From Hyphomicrobium sp. (GTDB lineage: Bacteria; Pseudomonadota; Alphaproteobacteria; Rhizobiales; Hyphomicrobiaceae), in NCBI GenBank assembly GCA_022841965.1, contig JALHQM010000017.1, positions 1 to 46,298 on the forward strand: a DNA stretch of 46,298 nucleotides, in the 5' to 3' direction. Numbering within the stretch: position 1 is the first letter of the stretch; the number at the start of each line of letters is the position of its first letter. A program made the translations under genes and the position numbers. The notes beneath the pieces were generated by a model that was not told the origin of the DNA, searched no databases, and worked only from the letters and a program-made list of their open reading frames with translations. This document shows positions 9,042 to 17,646 of the stretch, one piece after another.

Positions 9042-9686
9042 TTAGGTCAGGCGCGAGGTCGCGGGGACGGGTGTTGGCGGAGTAACACCCATCGAGACGT
9101 AGACGCTCATGAGTTCGTCGACACCGCCTTCGGCGGGGCGAAGCCATGACTTGGGCACATAGATCAGCGCACCGCCGACCGGAACGGGTGCGGAGGGAAC
9201 GAGAATACCGACATACTCGTGGGCGCCGATCGCGACCGGTTTTGGTGACGGCAGCAATGCAAGGACCGCGGCACCGGGTTCGCCGCCGAAGAAGCACCAG
9301 ACTGGAGTCATGCTTTTGAGGTCGCCGCCGTTCTTGGTATCGACGATTGACGTAAAGCGCTTCGACATATCGTAAACGCTCCCGATAATAGGGATGCGTC
9401 TGACGGCTCGGTCCATGATGTCGGATAGCACGTCGCCGATGCGGCTTTCGAACAAAAGGCCCAGAATATAGATCGCGAGCAGAAGAGCGAGCAGGCCAAT
9501 GACATAGGGCGCGAAAGATTGGGCTCCGACACCGATGCCGAGGGAGACGAGGACGCGGCCGAAGGAACTGGTGGGGCCGACGTAATCGTTCAAAATTGAG
9601 ACGACCCAGCCCGTGACGGCGACGGTCAAGATCAGGGGCAGAAGCGCCAACAGGCCCGCCAGAAAAACCCGCGTGATCCGGCCCAT
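9042..9686 (-). CDS. DUF502 family membrane protein
   Basis: 214 residues. The start at 9686 (MGRITRVFLAGLLALLPLIL) is supported by GGGGGAG 9 nt upstream; the longer in-frame start lacks one. There are two N-terminal membrane helices with the DUF502 hallmarks 'LAGLLALLPLILTVAVTGWVV' (given as two parts: LAGLLALLPLIL, TVAVTGWVV), 'RRIPIIGSVYDMSKRF' around residue 110, and a soluble C-terminal domain with 'GILVPSAPVPVGGALIYVPK'. Members occur across bacteria and plants (COV-like proteins), with no settled molecular role in bacteria. It faces away from the acyltransferase/ACP operon; the 214-bp region between them holds both promoters. Confidence 0.88.
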   Translation of the reverse strand: MGRITRVFLAGLLALLPLILTVAVTGWVVSILNDYVGPTSSFGRVLVSLGIGVGAQSFAPYVIGLLALLLAIYILGLLFESRIGDVLSDIMDRAVRRIPIIGSVYDMSKRFTSIVDTKNGGDLKSMTPVWCFFGGEPGAAVLALLPSPKPVAIGAHEYVGILVPSAPVPVGGALIYVPKSWLRPAEGGVDELMSVYVSMGVTPPTPVPATSRLT

Positions 9687-9900
9687 GACTTTGTTCTCCC
9701 CCAAACAGCGCTCAACGCGCGAATCTCTCAATCGCAAGCATAGTCGGCTCAGCGGCCGCCGCTAGCCGTCCCTACACCGCCGGGGCGGGTCGACCGTCCG
9801 CATCCTGACTAAATAGGTAGTAGTACGTGTTTGCCCGATTTTGGCTGGTTTGAAAGGTCAATTGGCCCCGTCTGTGCGATAGCGCAGTCGACCACAACCT

Positions 9901-10791
9901 TTGAAGCGACCGGGACGCATTGCGACTTTGTTGATCAGGCCCATTTCCAATGATGAGGATGAGGCGCTTGCCGCAGCGCTGTTGACCGAGGGGTTTCCTC
10001 AGAAACCCGCCGCGATTTGGCCTGCCTTTTTTAGGCGGCTCCGGATTTTGGACACCAACGGTCCCGCCGGTGTGCCGTTGGGTTATTTGATGAGCAACGG
10101 CGACCGGGCGACCGGAGTGATGATGACGCCAGCGATGCTTCGCAAACGGCCTGACGGGTCGCAGGGGCCTGTTATCAATCTATCGAGTTGGTACGTCCAG
10201 CCTTCGGAACGCTGGCGCGCAGGGCGCATGCTGCAAGCTTTGCTGAAGTCGCACGATGCGATGTTCACTGATCTGACGCCGACGGCCGAGGTTCGCACCA
10301 TGCTACCGGCGTTCGGTTTTATTCCGATCAACTTTGGGGTTGTCTTCACCTTGCTGCCGCTCGCGGCGGCCTTGCCCGCGGGCTCAGCGCAGATGCGGCT
10401 GCTCTCGCCTCGTGACGCAGATGTGCCGGCAGGTCTCCGTCGCATTTTGGAACGGCATCAGGATGCTGGGTGCTTGGCCGGCGTCCTCACGGCCGGCGAA
10501 CGATCTCTTCCGATGCTCTTTCGTAAACGCAGGCTCAAAGGTGTTCCGGCAGCCAATCTCATTTATTGTCCCGATTTGTCGCATCTGCCGTTAGCGATTC
10601 CCGCAGTGGCGCGGTTTCTCTTAACCAAGGGCATCGGCGTCCTCATCAGCGACGACACATCCGGGCCGTTGAGAGCGGGGCAGCTGAAGCGCCAGCGCGG
10701 ATTGAAATTCGTCCGGCCCGGCGCGGGATTTGCACCGGTTGCGAACGTCATCGATCACACGGCATCCGAACTCGCTCTTCTCGATCTTTAA
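9901..10791 (+). CDS. GNAT-fold acyltransferase-like protein
   Basis: 296 residues, apparently starting at TTG 9901. An N-terminal 'IRPISNDEDEALAAALLTEG' resembles the first strand-helix of GNAT N-acyltransferases, and a second, more diverged half (from about residue 160, 'MRLLSPRDADVPAGLRRIL') suggests a double-GNAT layout as in FemAB-like or N-acyl amino acid synthase proteins. A clear acetyl-CoA-binding signature (Q/RxxGxG/A) is not visible, so the donor may be an acyl-ACP instead of a CoA; this is inference. The ACP gene follows within about 25 bp, so it is very probably the first gene of the ACP–ligase–decarboxylase operon. Family call is moderate and the substrate unknown. Confidence 0.6.
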   Translation: MKRPGRIATLLIRPISNDEDEALAAALLTEGFPQKPAAIWPAFFRRLRILDTNGPAGVPLGYLMSNGDRATGVMMTPAMLRKRPDGSQGPVINLSSWYVQPSERWRAGRMLQALLKSHDAMFTDLTPTAEVRTMLPAFGFIPINFGVVFTLLPLAAALPAGSAQMRLLSPRDADVPAGLRRILERHQDAGCLAGVLTAGERSLPMLFRKRRLKGVPAANLIYCPDLSHLPLAIPAVARFLLTKGIGVLISDDTSGPLRAGQLKRQRGLKFVRPGAGFAPVANVIDHTASELALLDL

Positions 10792-10815
10792 CCCTACCAA
10801 TTGGACTGTCCCACA

Positions 10816-11112
10816 ATGCCCAACCTTGCTCATGCAGAGACCGAAGCTGACACCGCCGCCGTTGCCGTTCTGCGGTCGATGGAGGCGTTTTTTGCCCAGT
10901 CGTCCCCCGGCTCACAGTCGGGGCCGTTTGGCACCGAGACGGCTCTCCTTAGCTCCGGTCTGCTCGACAGCCTCTCCATGCTGCAACTGACGACACATCT
11001 CTCGGATGCCTTCGGGATCGAATTCGAGGATGAAGATTTTACGATGGAGAACTTTGCAACGGCTGGCCAGATTGCAGACCTCGTCGCGTCCAAGCTGGCG
11101 CGGAGCGGCTGA
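10816..11112 (+). CDS. Acyl carrier protein (phosphopantetheine-binding)
   Basis: 98 residues from ATG 10816 (an in-frame TTG at 10801 is an alternative). The motif GLLDSLSML contains Ser52, the expected 4'-phosphopantetheine attachment site in the DSL context, followed by an acidic helix II/III region (DAFGIEFEDEDFTMENF) typical of carrier proteins that tether acyl or aminoacyl groups as thioesters. The stop overlaps the ligase start by one base (TGATG), implying translational coupling. Paired with a dedicated AMP-forming ligase and a PLP decarboxylase, it is a specialised carrier, not the fatty-acid ACP. Confidence 0.88.
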   Translation: MPNLAHAETEADTAAVAVLRSMEAFFAQSSPGSQSGPFGTETALLSSGLLDSLSMLQLTTHLSDAFGIEFEDEDFTMENFATAGQIADLVASKLARSG

Positions 11113-12668
11113 TGGCGCCGGTGTTGTTGCATGATCTCCTGACGGAGCAGGTGGCCCGCGCAGCGGACCACACAGCCATCGTGGACGGCGACCACTCCTA
11201 TTCGTACGGCGACTTGGATCGCGCCAGTGCTCACATCTCGGCAGTCATCGCGCAGGTGGGCGCTGCCAGTGGTGACCGCGTCGGGATCCTGTTGCCGAAG
11301 TCGTTTCACGAGTGTGCGGCGATTTTTGCGGTCAGCCGCGCGGGGTGTGTGTTTATCCCCATCAACCCGGTTCTTAAGCCGCAGCAGATTGCACATATCC
11401 TGAGGGACAGCGAGGCACGCTGCCTTGTGACGAATTCGGCAGAGGCGCGCAAACTCATCGATGGCGCTGGTCCCTTGCCGGGCTTGCAGATCATTGCGGT
11501 CGATGATCTTGGCGACGACCTGGGCGACGAACTGGGCAATATGCCGCTGCGGGCAGGGCCGGCTCGTGGCATCGGTGAGGACCTAGCGGCCATCCTCTAC
11601 ACGTCGGGTTCGACGGGAACGCCGAAGGGCGTGATGCTTTCGCACCGCAATCTCATTGCGGGCACGCGCATTGTGCGCACCTATCTCGGCATCGGCGCTG
11701 AGGATCGACTTCTGTCCATCCTCCCCTTCAGTTTCGACTATGGGCTCAACCAACTGCTCACTGCGGTGGAGCAGGGCGCGACGATCGTGCTGGGGTCGTT
11801 CCAACTCGGCGATCAGATCGTGTCGGCGCTGGCGAAGCACCGCATCACGGGACTGGCCGGTGTTCCAACCATTTGGGCCATTTTGACGAAGGCAGCACCT
11901 GCGCTCCAGAAAACGCCGCTGCCACATCTGCGCTACATCACAAATTCGGGTGGCGCGGTACCGGAGGCCACTGTTAGGCGCCTCTCGGCCATCCTGCCGT
12001 CGACGCAGATCTTTCTCATGTATGGGCTGACAGAGGCGTTCCGGTCGACGTTTCTGCCGCCGGATGAGGTGACGCGACGGCCGACGTCCATCGGCAAGGC
12101 CATTCCAGAGTGCGAGGTCTTCCCCGTCACTGCGGACGGACGGCGCGCGAAGCCTGGTGAATCTGGCATTTTGGTGCATCGCGGCCCAACGGTGTCGCTG
12201 GGATACTGGCGGCGGCCGGAGGATACGGCGCGCGTTCTCAAACCAAATCCGCTGCGCGCGGCAAGCGAGGGCGCTGATCTTGTCTGCTACTCGGGCGATC
12301 TCGTGGTGGAGGACGATGAGGGCTTTCTCTATTTCGTCGGACGGCAGGACGCGATGATCAAATCGGCCGGATACCGGATCAGCCCAACGGAAGTGGAAGA
12401 CGTTTTGATGAACACGGGCGCATTCCGTCAGGTGGCGGTGATTGGCGTGCCGGATGAGTGGGTGGGGCAGAAGGTGTGCGCGGTCGGTGTGGCGCTGAAC
12501 GGAGCGGTGGATACGGCCGCGGTGTTGAAGCAGGCTGCGGCGACACTTCCAGGGCACATGGTGCCGGCACGGATCGATGTGGTCGATGCGCTGCCGCAGA
12601 CGCCGAACGGTAAAGTCGATTACAAGGCGCTTGTGGCCGAGCGCGCTGCTGTGGCGAGGGTGACATGA
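11112..12668 (+). CDS. AMP-forming acyl-CoA/acyl-ACP ligase, exosortase-A-associated type
   Basis: 518 residues of the ANL superfamily: the P-loop-like motif YTSGSTGTPKG (about 163–173), 'YSGDLVVEDDEGFLYFVGR', the hinge 'DAMIKSAGYRISPTEVE' and the catalytic lysine in PNGKVDYKAL (Lys501). It adenylates a carboxylic acid and passes it to a thiol; the coupled ACP gene suggests the ACP arm as acceptor. Its order with ACP and the following decarboxylase matches the trio I know from exosortase A (PEP-CTERM) loci (ligase TIGR03098-like, decarboxylase TIGR03099-like). A short DDLGDDLGDELG acidic repeat sits near residue 135. It overlaps the decarboxylase gene by 4 bp (ATGA). Substrate unknown. Confidence 0.88.
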   Translation: MAPVLLHDLLTEQVARAADHTAIVDGDHSYSYGDLDRASAHISAVIAQVGAASGDRVGILLPKSFHECAAIFAVSRAGCVFIPINPVLKPQQIAHILRDSEARCLVTNSAEARKLIDGAGPLPGLQIIAVDDLGDDLGDELGNMPLRAGPARGIGEDLAAILYTSGSTGTPKGVMLSHRNLIAGTRIVRTYLGIGAEDRLLSILPFSFDYGLNQLLTAVEQGATIVLGSFQLGDQIVSALAKHRITGLAGVPTIWAILTKAAPALQKTPLPHLRYITNSGGAVPEATVRRLSAILPSTQIFLMYGLTEAFRSTFLPPDEVTRRPTSIGKAIPECEVFPVTADGRRAKPGESGILVHRGPTVSLGYWRRPEDTARVLKPNPLRAASEGADLVCYSGDLVVEDDEGFLYFVGRQDAMIKSAGYRISPTEVEDVLMNTGAFRQVAVIGVPDEWVGQKVCAVGVALNGAVDTAAVLKQAAATLPGHMVPARIDVVDALPQTPNGKVDYKALVAERAAVARVT

Positions 12669-14014
12669 GTGTGGTTCCGTTTGCCAGCCGGAGCGATGCA
12701 GGGCTGCCTGCATTGGCGGACACGCTGATTGCAGAAAACTTCGGCGAGCAAAACGGTGTGCTCACCATCGGCGGGATTGCCGCGACGGACCTTGCGGCAG
12801 CGTATGGCTCGCCGCTTTATGTTTACGACGGCGATGTGATCGTTCGCAGGTACCGGGCTTTGACGGCGGCGCTGAACGGCTTTGCAAGCGTCTATTATTC
12901 GATCAAGGCCAATCCGCATCCCGCTGTCGCGCGGCTGTTGGTGGATGAGGGCGCGGGGCTGGAGATCGCGTCGGGCGCGGAACTTCTTTTGGCAGAAGCG
13001 GCCGGAGCGCGAGCAGCCGACATCCTCTTTGCTGGTCCGGGCAAGGGCGAGCTGGAACTCACTCTCGCCATTGCGCATGGCATTGGAGAAATTCATCTGG
13101 AGAGCTTCGAAGAGATCGAGATGGTGGCGGCGCTGGCCGCGGCGCAGGGGCGGGTGGCAAAGGTTGCGATCCGCATCAATCCGTCGGCGGCGGCACAGGG
13201 CGGGGCGATGCGCATGGGCGGAAAGCCCGCCGCTTTCGGGTTCGACGAGGAGATGATTGACGACGTGTTGGCAGCAATTGCGGCCAAGCCATCGCTGCAT
13301 CTCTCGGGCGTGCATCTGTTTGCCGGCACGCAGATCCTCGATGCCGACGTGCTGGTGTTTCAATGGGCTTATGGTCTGCGGCTGGCCGCGGAGGTGGGGC
13401 GCAAGACCGTACGGCCCGTTGAGCGGATCGACCTCGGCGGTGGACTTGGCATCCCGTACCATGACGGCGACAAGACGCTCGATCTGACGGCGGTGGCGGC
13501 GGGCGCGCGGCGCCTCGACGAGGAGCGCCGTGCCGATCCGTGGCTGGCGGGGGCGCACATTCTCATTGAGCCGGGACGGTATCTGACGGGACCGGCGGGC
13601 GTTTATCTTTCGCGGGTGCTGGCGGTGAAGGCCTCGCGCGGGCAGCGGTTCGTTGTTGGCGACGGTGGGATGCATCATCATTTGGCGGCGTCGGGGAACT
13701 TGGGTCAGGTGATCAAGCGGGATTATCCCATTGTTGCTGCGACGCGGCTGTCGGATGCTGAACGTGCGCCCGCGACCTTGGTTGGTCCGTTGTGTACGCC
13801 GCTCGATACCCTGGGGCGGCAGACCAAGTTGCCGGACATGGCCGCTGGCGATCTCGTGGCCATTCTGCAGTCCGGCGCCTATGGACTGTCGGCAAGCCCG
13901 GTTGGGTTTCTGTCGCATCCCATGCCGGCGGAAGTGCTCGTGCGAAATGGCCGTGCTGCATTGATCCGGAAGGCCGGGGACTTTAGCGCACCGCTGGTCA
14001 ATCTTTTGAGCTAG
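12665..14014 (+). CDS. PLP-dependent decarboxylase, exosortase-A-associated type
   Basis: 449 residues, a fold-type III (alanine racemase/ornithine–diaminopimelate decarboxylase-like) enzyme. The PLP lysine is Lys81 in 'VYYSIKANPHP', the phosphate-binding glycines lie around 'RIDLGGGLGIPY', and the dimer-partner active-site cysteine is Cys377 in GPLCTPLDTL. The segment GDGGMHHHLAASGNLGQVIK is very like that of decarboxylases annotated as exosortase A system-associated. The reaction would convert an amino acid to an amine plus CO2. Translational coupling with the ligase indicates a shared product. No exosortase, PEP-CTERM protein or glycosyltransferase lies in the visible flanks. Substrate not deducible. 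Confidence 0.88.
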   Translation: MSVVPFASRSDAGLPALADTLIAENFGEQNGVLTIGGIAATDLAAAYGSPLYVYDGDVIVRRYRALTAALNGFASVYYSIKANPHPAVARLLVDEGAGLEIASGAELLLAEAAGARAADILFAGPGKGELELTLAIAHGIGEIHLESFEEIEMVAALAAAQGRVAKVAIRINPSAAAQGGAMRMGGKPAAFGFDEEMIDDVLAAIAAKPSLHLSGVHLFAGTQILDADVLVFQWAYGLRLAAEVGRKTVRPVERIDLGGGLGIPYHDGDKTLDLTAVAAGARRLDEERRADPWLAGAHILIEPGRYLTGPAGVYLSRVLAVKASRGQRFVVGDGGMHHHLAASGNLGQVIKRDYPIVAATRLSDAERAPATLVGPLCTPLDTLGRQTKLPDMAAGDLVAILQSGAYGLSASPVGFLSHPMPAEVLVRNGRAALIRKAGDFSAPLVNLLS

Positions 14015-14112
14015 CGCAGACCCAACCAAAGAGCGGTTTCCCTCGCTTGCCTTGCGTGCCATTCTGCCGCGACGAAAATGACCGGCACGACAATGCTGAG
14101 GGGAGCGTTCGC

Positions 14113-14895
14113 ATGGCTGCCACATCTCTATCGGGCAAGGTTGATCCGGTCATCCGAAAGATTTCAATCGATGATGTCAAAGCCGCGCTTTCGGAGGGCA
14201 TCGCGGATTTCCGGCGGGCGCCGCGGCATGGCCTCGTTCTGGGCGGAGTGTCGGCGGCCGTGGGCATCGCGATCCTTGCATTGCTGTATGTTTTGGGTTT
14301 GCCCTATCTCGCCTATCCGCTAGGTGCCGGCTTTGCGCTGGTGTGCCCGTTTCTCGCAGCAGGACTTTATGAAGTAAGCCGTCGCCTTGAGACGGGGCAA
14401 TCCCTGGCCGCAGGTGACGTGTGGGCTGCAATCAAGGGGCGCAGCGAAATTCGCTGGATGGGCTTTGCGACCGTGTTCGTGCTCATCATGTGGATGTATC
14501 AAGTGCGCTTTCTGATGGCGCTGTTCCTCGGCTACAGCGGGATGATGGCGACACTGGGGGAATTCTTGCGCGTCGTCTTTACGACGACGGAGGGCCTTAT
14601 GTTCCTGGTGGTCGGCAACATCGTCGGCGCGTTCCTGTCAGCGCTTCTGTTCTCAATCTCGGTGGTGTCATTTCCGCTGGTGCTCGACCGGGATGTGGAC
14701 TTCGTGACGGCCATGATCACGAGCGTCAAGGCGGTGGCGATGAACCCGGTGCCGATGGTGTTCTTTGCGGCCATCATCGCGGCAATGTTGTTCTTTTCGG
14801 CGATCACGGGATTTCTCGGATTGCTTGTTGCACTGCCGGTGCTGGGGCACGCGACGTGGCATCTCTACCGGCGGGTGATCGCGCCGGTCGCGTGA
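14113..14895 (+). CDS. DUF2189 family membrane protein
   Basis: 260 residues from ATG 14113, which has GGAG 7 nt upstream; the earlier in-frame start would add an unlikely Arg/Asp-rich leader. The N-terminal 'IRKISIDDVKAALSEGIADF' and 'RRAPRHGLVLGGV' are the DUF2189 signature, followed by six or so transmembrane helices with 'CPFLAAGLYEVSRRLETGQ' after the second. The family is common in proteobacteria (sometimes labelled cytochrome c oxidase-related), without a proved function. It follows the decarboxylase after 98 bp on the same strand and converges with the MgtC-like gene (6 bp between stops). Confidence 0.87.
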   Translation: MAATSLSGKVDPVIRKISIDDVKAALSEGIADFRRAPRHGLVLGGVSAAVGIAILALLYVLGLPYLAYPLGAGFALVCPFLAAGLYEVSRRLETGQSLAAGDVWAAIKGRSEIRWMGFATVFVLIMWMYQVRFLMALFLGYSGMMATLGEFLRVVFTTTEGLMFLVVGNIVGAFLSALLFSISVVSFPLVLDRDVDFVTAMITSVKAVAMNPVPMVFFAAIIAAMLFFSAITGFLGLLVALPVLGHATWHLYRRVIAPVA

Positions 14896-14901
14896 GAGGC
14901 T

Positions 14902-16176
14902 TCACGTCAACGCGGGCAAAAAGAAAAGACCGGCGGCGCCTGCTGCAATGGCAATCGCTGCTGCGATCATCATGCGCTTGCCGAATTCGGGGCCGCCTGT
15001 TGCCCAGCCGAGAGCCGCTTTGGCGATGGTGTTGACGGCGACGACGATCAAAATGGCGTTGGTGGCGAGCGTCGTGCTGGCTGCATCGGACGCTTGGCGC
15101 GACATGGACAGCGTCATGGCATCAACGTCGGCGATGCCAGAGAAGGCTGCCAACGCGTACACGCCCTGGCCGCTGCCGATGCGCGTCAAAAGTTTAGTCG
15201 CCGCCGTGATTGCCGTCAGGATCAGGCCGAACTTTAGAACCGTCGTGAGCTCGAAGGGATCGGTGAGCTTTAGGCGGCCGCTTTCGACGCCGTTCGAGTC
15301 CTGGCGCAGAAAGTAGAAGGCCGTCGCCAGCAGGGCGGCACCGCCCAAACCGATGGGCAGTGCGATGGCGGGGAGGATGCTGGTGCCGACGGCTGCGACG
15401 ACGGCGAGAACGCGGGCCGCCATCGTGGCAGAGGCAAAGAGAGCTCCTGCCGCTAGAGGCGCTACTTTTTCAGGATGTTCTTTGGCCATTTCGCCAAGCG
15501 TCACGGTGACGGCTGTTGATGACGCGAGGCCGCCGGCAACGCCGGTCATGATGATGCCGGCGTTATCGCCCACGGCTTTGATCGCAATGTAGCCGGCGAA
15601 GGAGATTGCGGCGATCATCACCGTCAGCAACCACATCTCGAAGGGGTTGATGGTGTCCCAGGGGTCGACGGTGCGGTCGGGGAGAAGCGGCAGCATAATG
15701 AAGGTCATCGCGGCGAGCAGCAGACCTGAGCGCAACTCGAGCCAAGAGATGCGGCCCACCCAACCGTGCAAGACCTCTTTGAAGGCGAGAAGGCCGGCGA
15801 CGGCGACGCCCATGGCGCCAGCGACGGCCATGTCACCAACCACAGCAAGTGCACCGAGTGCGAAGGCTAGCATCGCGGCCACGACCGTTGTCGCGCCCAA
15901 TGTGTTTTCGATGGTTGCTTCGCGATAGCGGAAAAGGACGATAGCGCCGCTGTAGACGGCAAAGGCGAGCGCCAAGGCGATGAGGCCATCGCTGCCGCTC
16001 GCGATGACCAATGCGCCCCAGACGCCGCCCAGGAGACCGCCGAGGGTGAGGGTTCGCAAGCCGGCGGCGCGGTTGCCCTCCGGTTCGTTGCGGCTTTTCC
16101 ATCCGCGCTCGAGACCGATCAGAAATCCGATGGCGAGCGCCACACCAAGTCGCTGGAAGAGTTCGAACGTGTCCAT
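14902..16176 (-). CDS. MgtC/SapB-type membrane protein with DUF4010 domain
   Basis: 424 residues, about 12 transmembrane helices. The N-terminal 140 residues form the MgtC/SapB domain ('LGVALAIGFLIGLERGW', 'AAGLRTLTLGGLLGGVWGAL'), and the rest matches DUF4010 (e.g. 'GYIAIKAVGDNAGIIMTGVA' and 'GGLASSTAVTVTLGEMAKEH'). MgtC proteins are linked to Mg2+ limitation and inhibition of ATP synthase in some pathogens, but the MgtC–DUF4010 fusion type is uncharacterised and may be a transporter. There is no obvious riboswitch in the short upstream region. Family call is firm, role uncertain. Confidence 0.88.
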   Translation of the reverse strand: MDTFELFQRLGVALAIGFLIGLERGWKSRNEPEGNRAAGLRTLTLGGLLGGVWGALVIASGSDGLIALALAFAVYSGAIVLFRYREATIENTLGATTVVAAMLAFALGALAVVGDMAVAGAMGVAVAGLLAFKEVLHGWVGRISWLELRSGLLLAAMTFIMLPLLPDRTVDPWDTINPFEMWLLTVMIAAISFAGYIAIKAVGDNAGIIMTGVAGGLASSTAVTVTLGEMAKEHPEKVAPLAAGALFASATMAARVLAVVAAVGTSILPAIALPIGLGGAALLATAFYFLRQDSNGVESGRLKLTDPFELTTVLKFGLILTAITAATKLLTRIGSGQGVYALAAFSGIADVDAMTLSMSRQASDAASTTLATNAILIVVAVNTIAKAALGWATGGPEFGKRMMIAAAIAIAAGAAGLFFLPALT

Positions 16177-16242
16177 ACGCGCATCGTAGTGCGGTATCCC
16201 GGATAACGGAACGGCGTTCGCTCACGATTGACCGTCCGCCCA

Positions 16243-16273
16243 TAACAAAACCGCCGCCCTGGGGGCGGCGGTT
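16243..16273 (-). terminator. Intrinsic terminator of the DUF4167 gene
   Basis: On the minus strand, an 11-bp stem AACCGCCGCCC/GGGCGGCGGTT (16249–16259 with 16263–16273) with a 3-base loop is followed by TTTTGTTATG. It lies 28 bp beyond the stop of the DUF4167 gene. Confidence 0.85.
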
Positions 16274-16300
16274 GCTCTAATGTCTGGCGGCCTTTGTGGA

Positions 16301-17251
16301 TTAGTCGCTGTCTTCGTTCGCTGCAATGGCTGGCACTGGCGCACTCGTACCGGCCTCATCCTGATCATCGCGACGCGGACGGCGGACAGGGCGGCGGAGA
16401 AACTCTGGCTGCTCATGCGCGTCTGCTGGCAAGCGATCCCCGGCGGGGCGTTCACGCCGGCGCGGTGGCACGCTGTTTTCCGGACGCTCCGGGCGCGGCT
16501 CGCTGGGGCGAGCCTCGACGGCTGGAACTGGTGGCCGCTCGAAGCGTTCGGGACGATCACGATCCATGCGATGTTCGGGGCGTTGTTCGGTGCGTTCCGG
16601 ACGATCGCCACGGTCCTGCCGATCGAGACGCTCGAAGCGCTCCTGGCGATCAGGGCGGTCGTTTCGATCTTGCCGATCGGGGCGGTCGTTGCGATCGCGG
16701 TAGCCGCCGCGATCCCCTTGGTACGGGCGATCGCGGTCACGGTCGCGCGGACCTTGATATTGATGGCGCTGTTCGCCTTGCGGGCGGTGCGGGCGATCCT
16801 CGTAGCGGCGTTCGCCGCCGTTGTTATCCTGGAAGCGTGGCTGATCGGCTTGGCGCGCAACCAGCGGTGGCTGGTCGCCGCCACCGTCGAAGCCTTCGTC
16901 GCCGTCCGTGTCACCATCAGCGCGATGTTGACCATTGCCGTTGTAGCCCGGATCGACACCTCCCTGGCTCACCTGCTGTTCGCGGTAGGCCATGATGATG
17001 CGATTGTAGTGCTCCGCGTGTTGGAGATAGTTCTCCGCGAGCACGGGATCGCCGGACGACTGCGCATCGCGCGCGAGCGACATGTATTTCTCTGCGATGT
17101 GTGCGGGCGTTCCGCGCAGCTTCACATCCGGACCGTTGCTCTCGAAGCTCCGCGTCAGCGGATTTTGGCCTTTGCGGGGCGGATTGTTCTGATTGGTGTT
17201 GTTGTTGTTGTTGCGGCCGCGGCCTCTGCGGTTCTGCTGTCCCTGCCTCAT
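16301..17251 (-). CDS. DUF4167 protein with long Arg/Asp-rich disordered tail
   Basis: 316 residues. The N-terminal region carries an Arg/Asn-rich opening (MRQGQQNRRGRGRNNNNN) and the conserved DUF4167 core 'NGPDVKLRGTPAHIAEKYMS', 'LARDAQSSGDPVLAENYLQH' and 'AEHYNRIIMAYRE' (about residues 38–95). The remaining 220 residues are low complexity, with many repeats of the type DRxDRPDRQ (about 16554–16700), and likely disordered. The composition suggests RNA binding, and proteins of this family sit next to prfA–prmC in many Rhizobiales, so a link to translation is plausible but unproved. GGAG lies 3 nt before the ATG. It is separated from prmC by 395 bp and has its own terminator. Confidence 0.9.
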   Translation of the reverse strand: MRQGQQNRRGRGRNNNNNTNQNNPPRKGQNPLTRSFESNGPDVKLRGTPAHIAEKYMSLARDAQSSGDPVLAENYLQHAEHYNRIIMAYREQQVSQGGVDPGYNGNGQHRADGDTDGDEGFDGGGDQPPLVARQADQPRFQDNNGGERRYEDRPHRPQGEQRHQYQGPRDRDRDRPYQGDRGGYRDRNDRPDRQDRNDRPDRQERFERLDRQDRGDRPERTEQRPEHRMDRDRPERFERPPVPAVEARPSEPRPERPENSVPPRRRERPAGDRLPADAHEQPEFLRRPVRRPRRDDQDEAGTSAPVPAIAANEDSD

Positions 17252-17646
17252 GGGCTCCGATCTCGACTTGTATGACTGTTTATCGGGTAATTTCTGTTCT
17301 GCTGCATGGCCGCACGCGCGGCCCTGAAACCGGACACCACTCGCTCTCCAGTTTCCGCGCGGGCCAAAGCCCCGCCGCGATTTGCGAACCGGCGAGAGAA
17401 CGCACGACTAAGATCAACCGTACTGGTGCTTCATCGTGTCGGAATTGGCTCAATAGCTGTAGCGCTTGCCTAAGCAGCGCTCGCCGGGAGCGGCCGGACC
17501 CACGCCGACCTTTAGCCCCATCTTGGCTTGTGACACCCCGGGCCCCCAGACGGCGAGTTGTCCTCGTTCGGCTGCCGGATATGTGTCGCTGTTGAAGAGA
17601 CACTACCCCGACCGCCTCGGGAATCCAAGAGCTTTCGCGCGCAGGG
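17252..17646. other. Intergenic region between prmC and the DUF4167 gene
   Basis: 395 bp between two minus-strand genes. Open frames on either strand here have no ribosome-binding site and no plausible protein composition. The region should contain the DUF4167 promoter and perhaps the end of the prfA–prmC transcript. No terminator with a T-run and no tRNA was found. Confidence 0.45.

Noticed and set aside
10816..14014. Considered whether the ACP/ligase/decarboxylase set is part of a siderophore NRPS locus
   Set aside because: No condensation or thioesterase domain, no iron transport genes, and the decarboxylase type matches the exosortase-associated class better.
12620..14125. Long minus-strand open frame across the decarboxylase gene
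   Set aside because: Arg/His/Gln-rich shadow of a well-supported PLP decarboxylase; no ribosome-binding site or recognisable motif.
16554..16720. Short tandem GATCG-rich DNA repeats considered as a non-coding repeat or origin-like iteron
   Set aside because: They lie in frame in the DUF4167 tail and follow the DRxDRPDRQ codon pattern; no AT-rich region or DnaA boxes nearby.
16280..17275. Hydrophobic 331-codon plus-strand frame across the DUF4167 gene
   Set aside because: The apparent membrane protein is the complement of Arg/Asp repeats (GATCGG-type repeats read as Ile/Val/Ala). DUF4167 with its RBS and terminator is the real gene.
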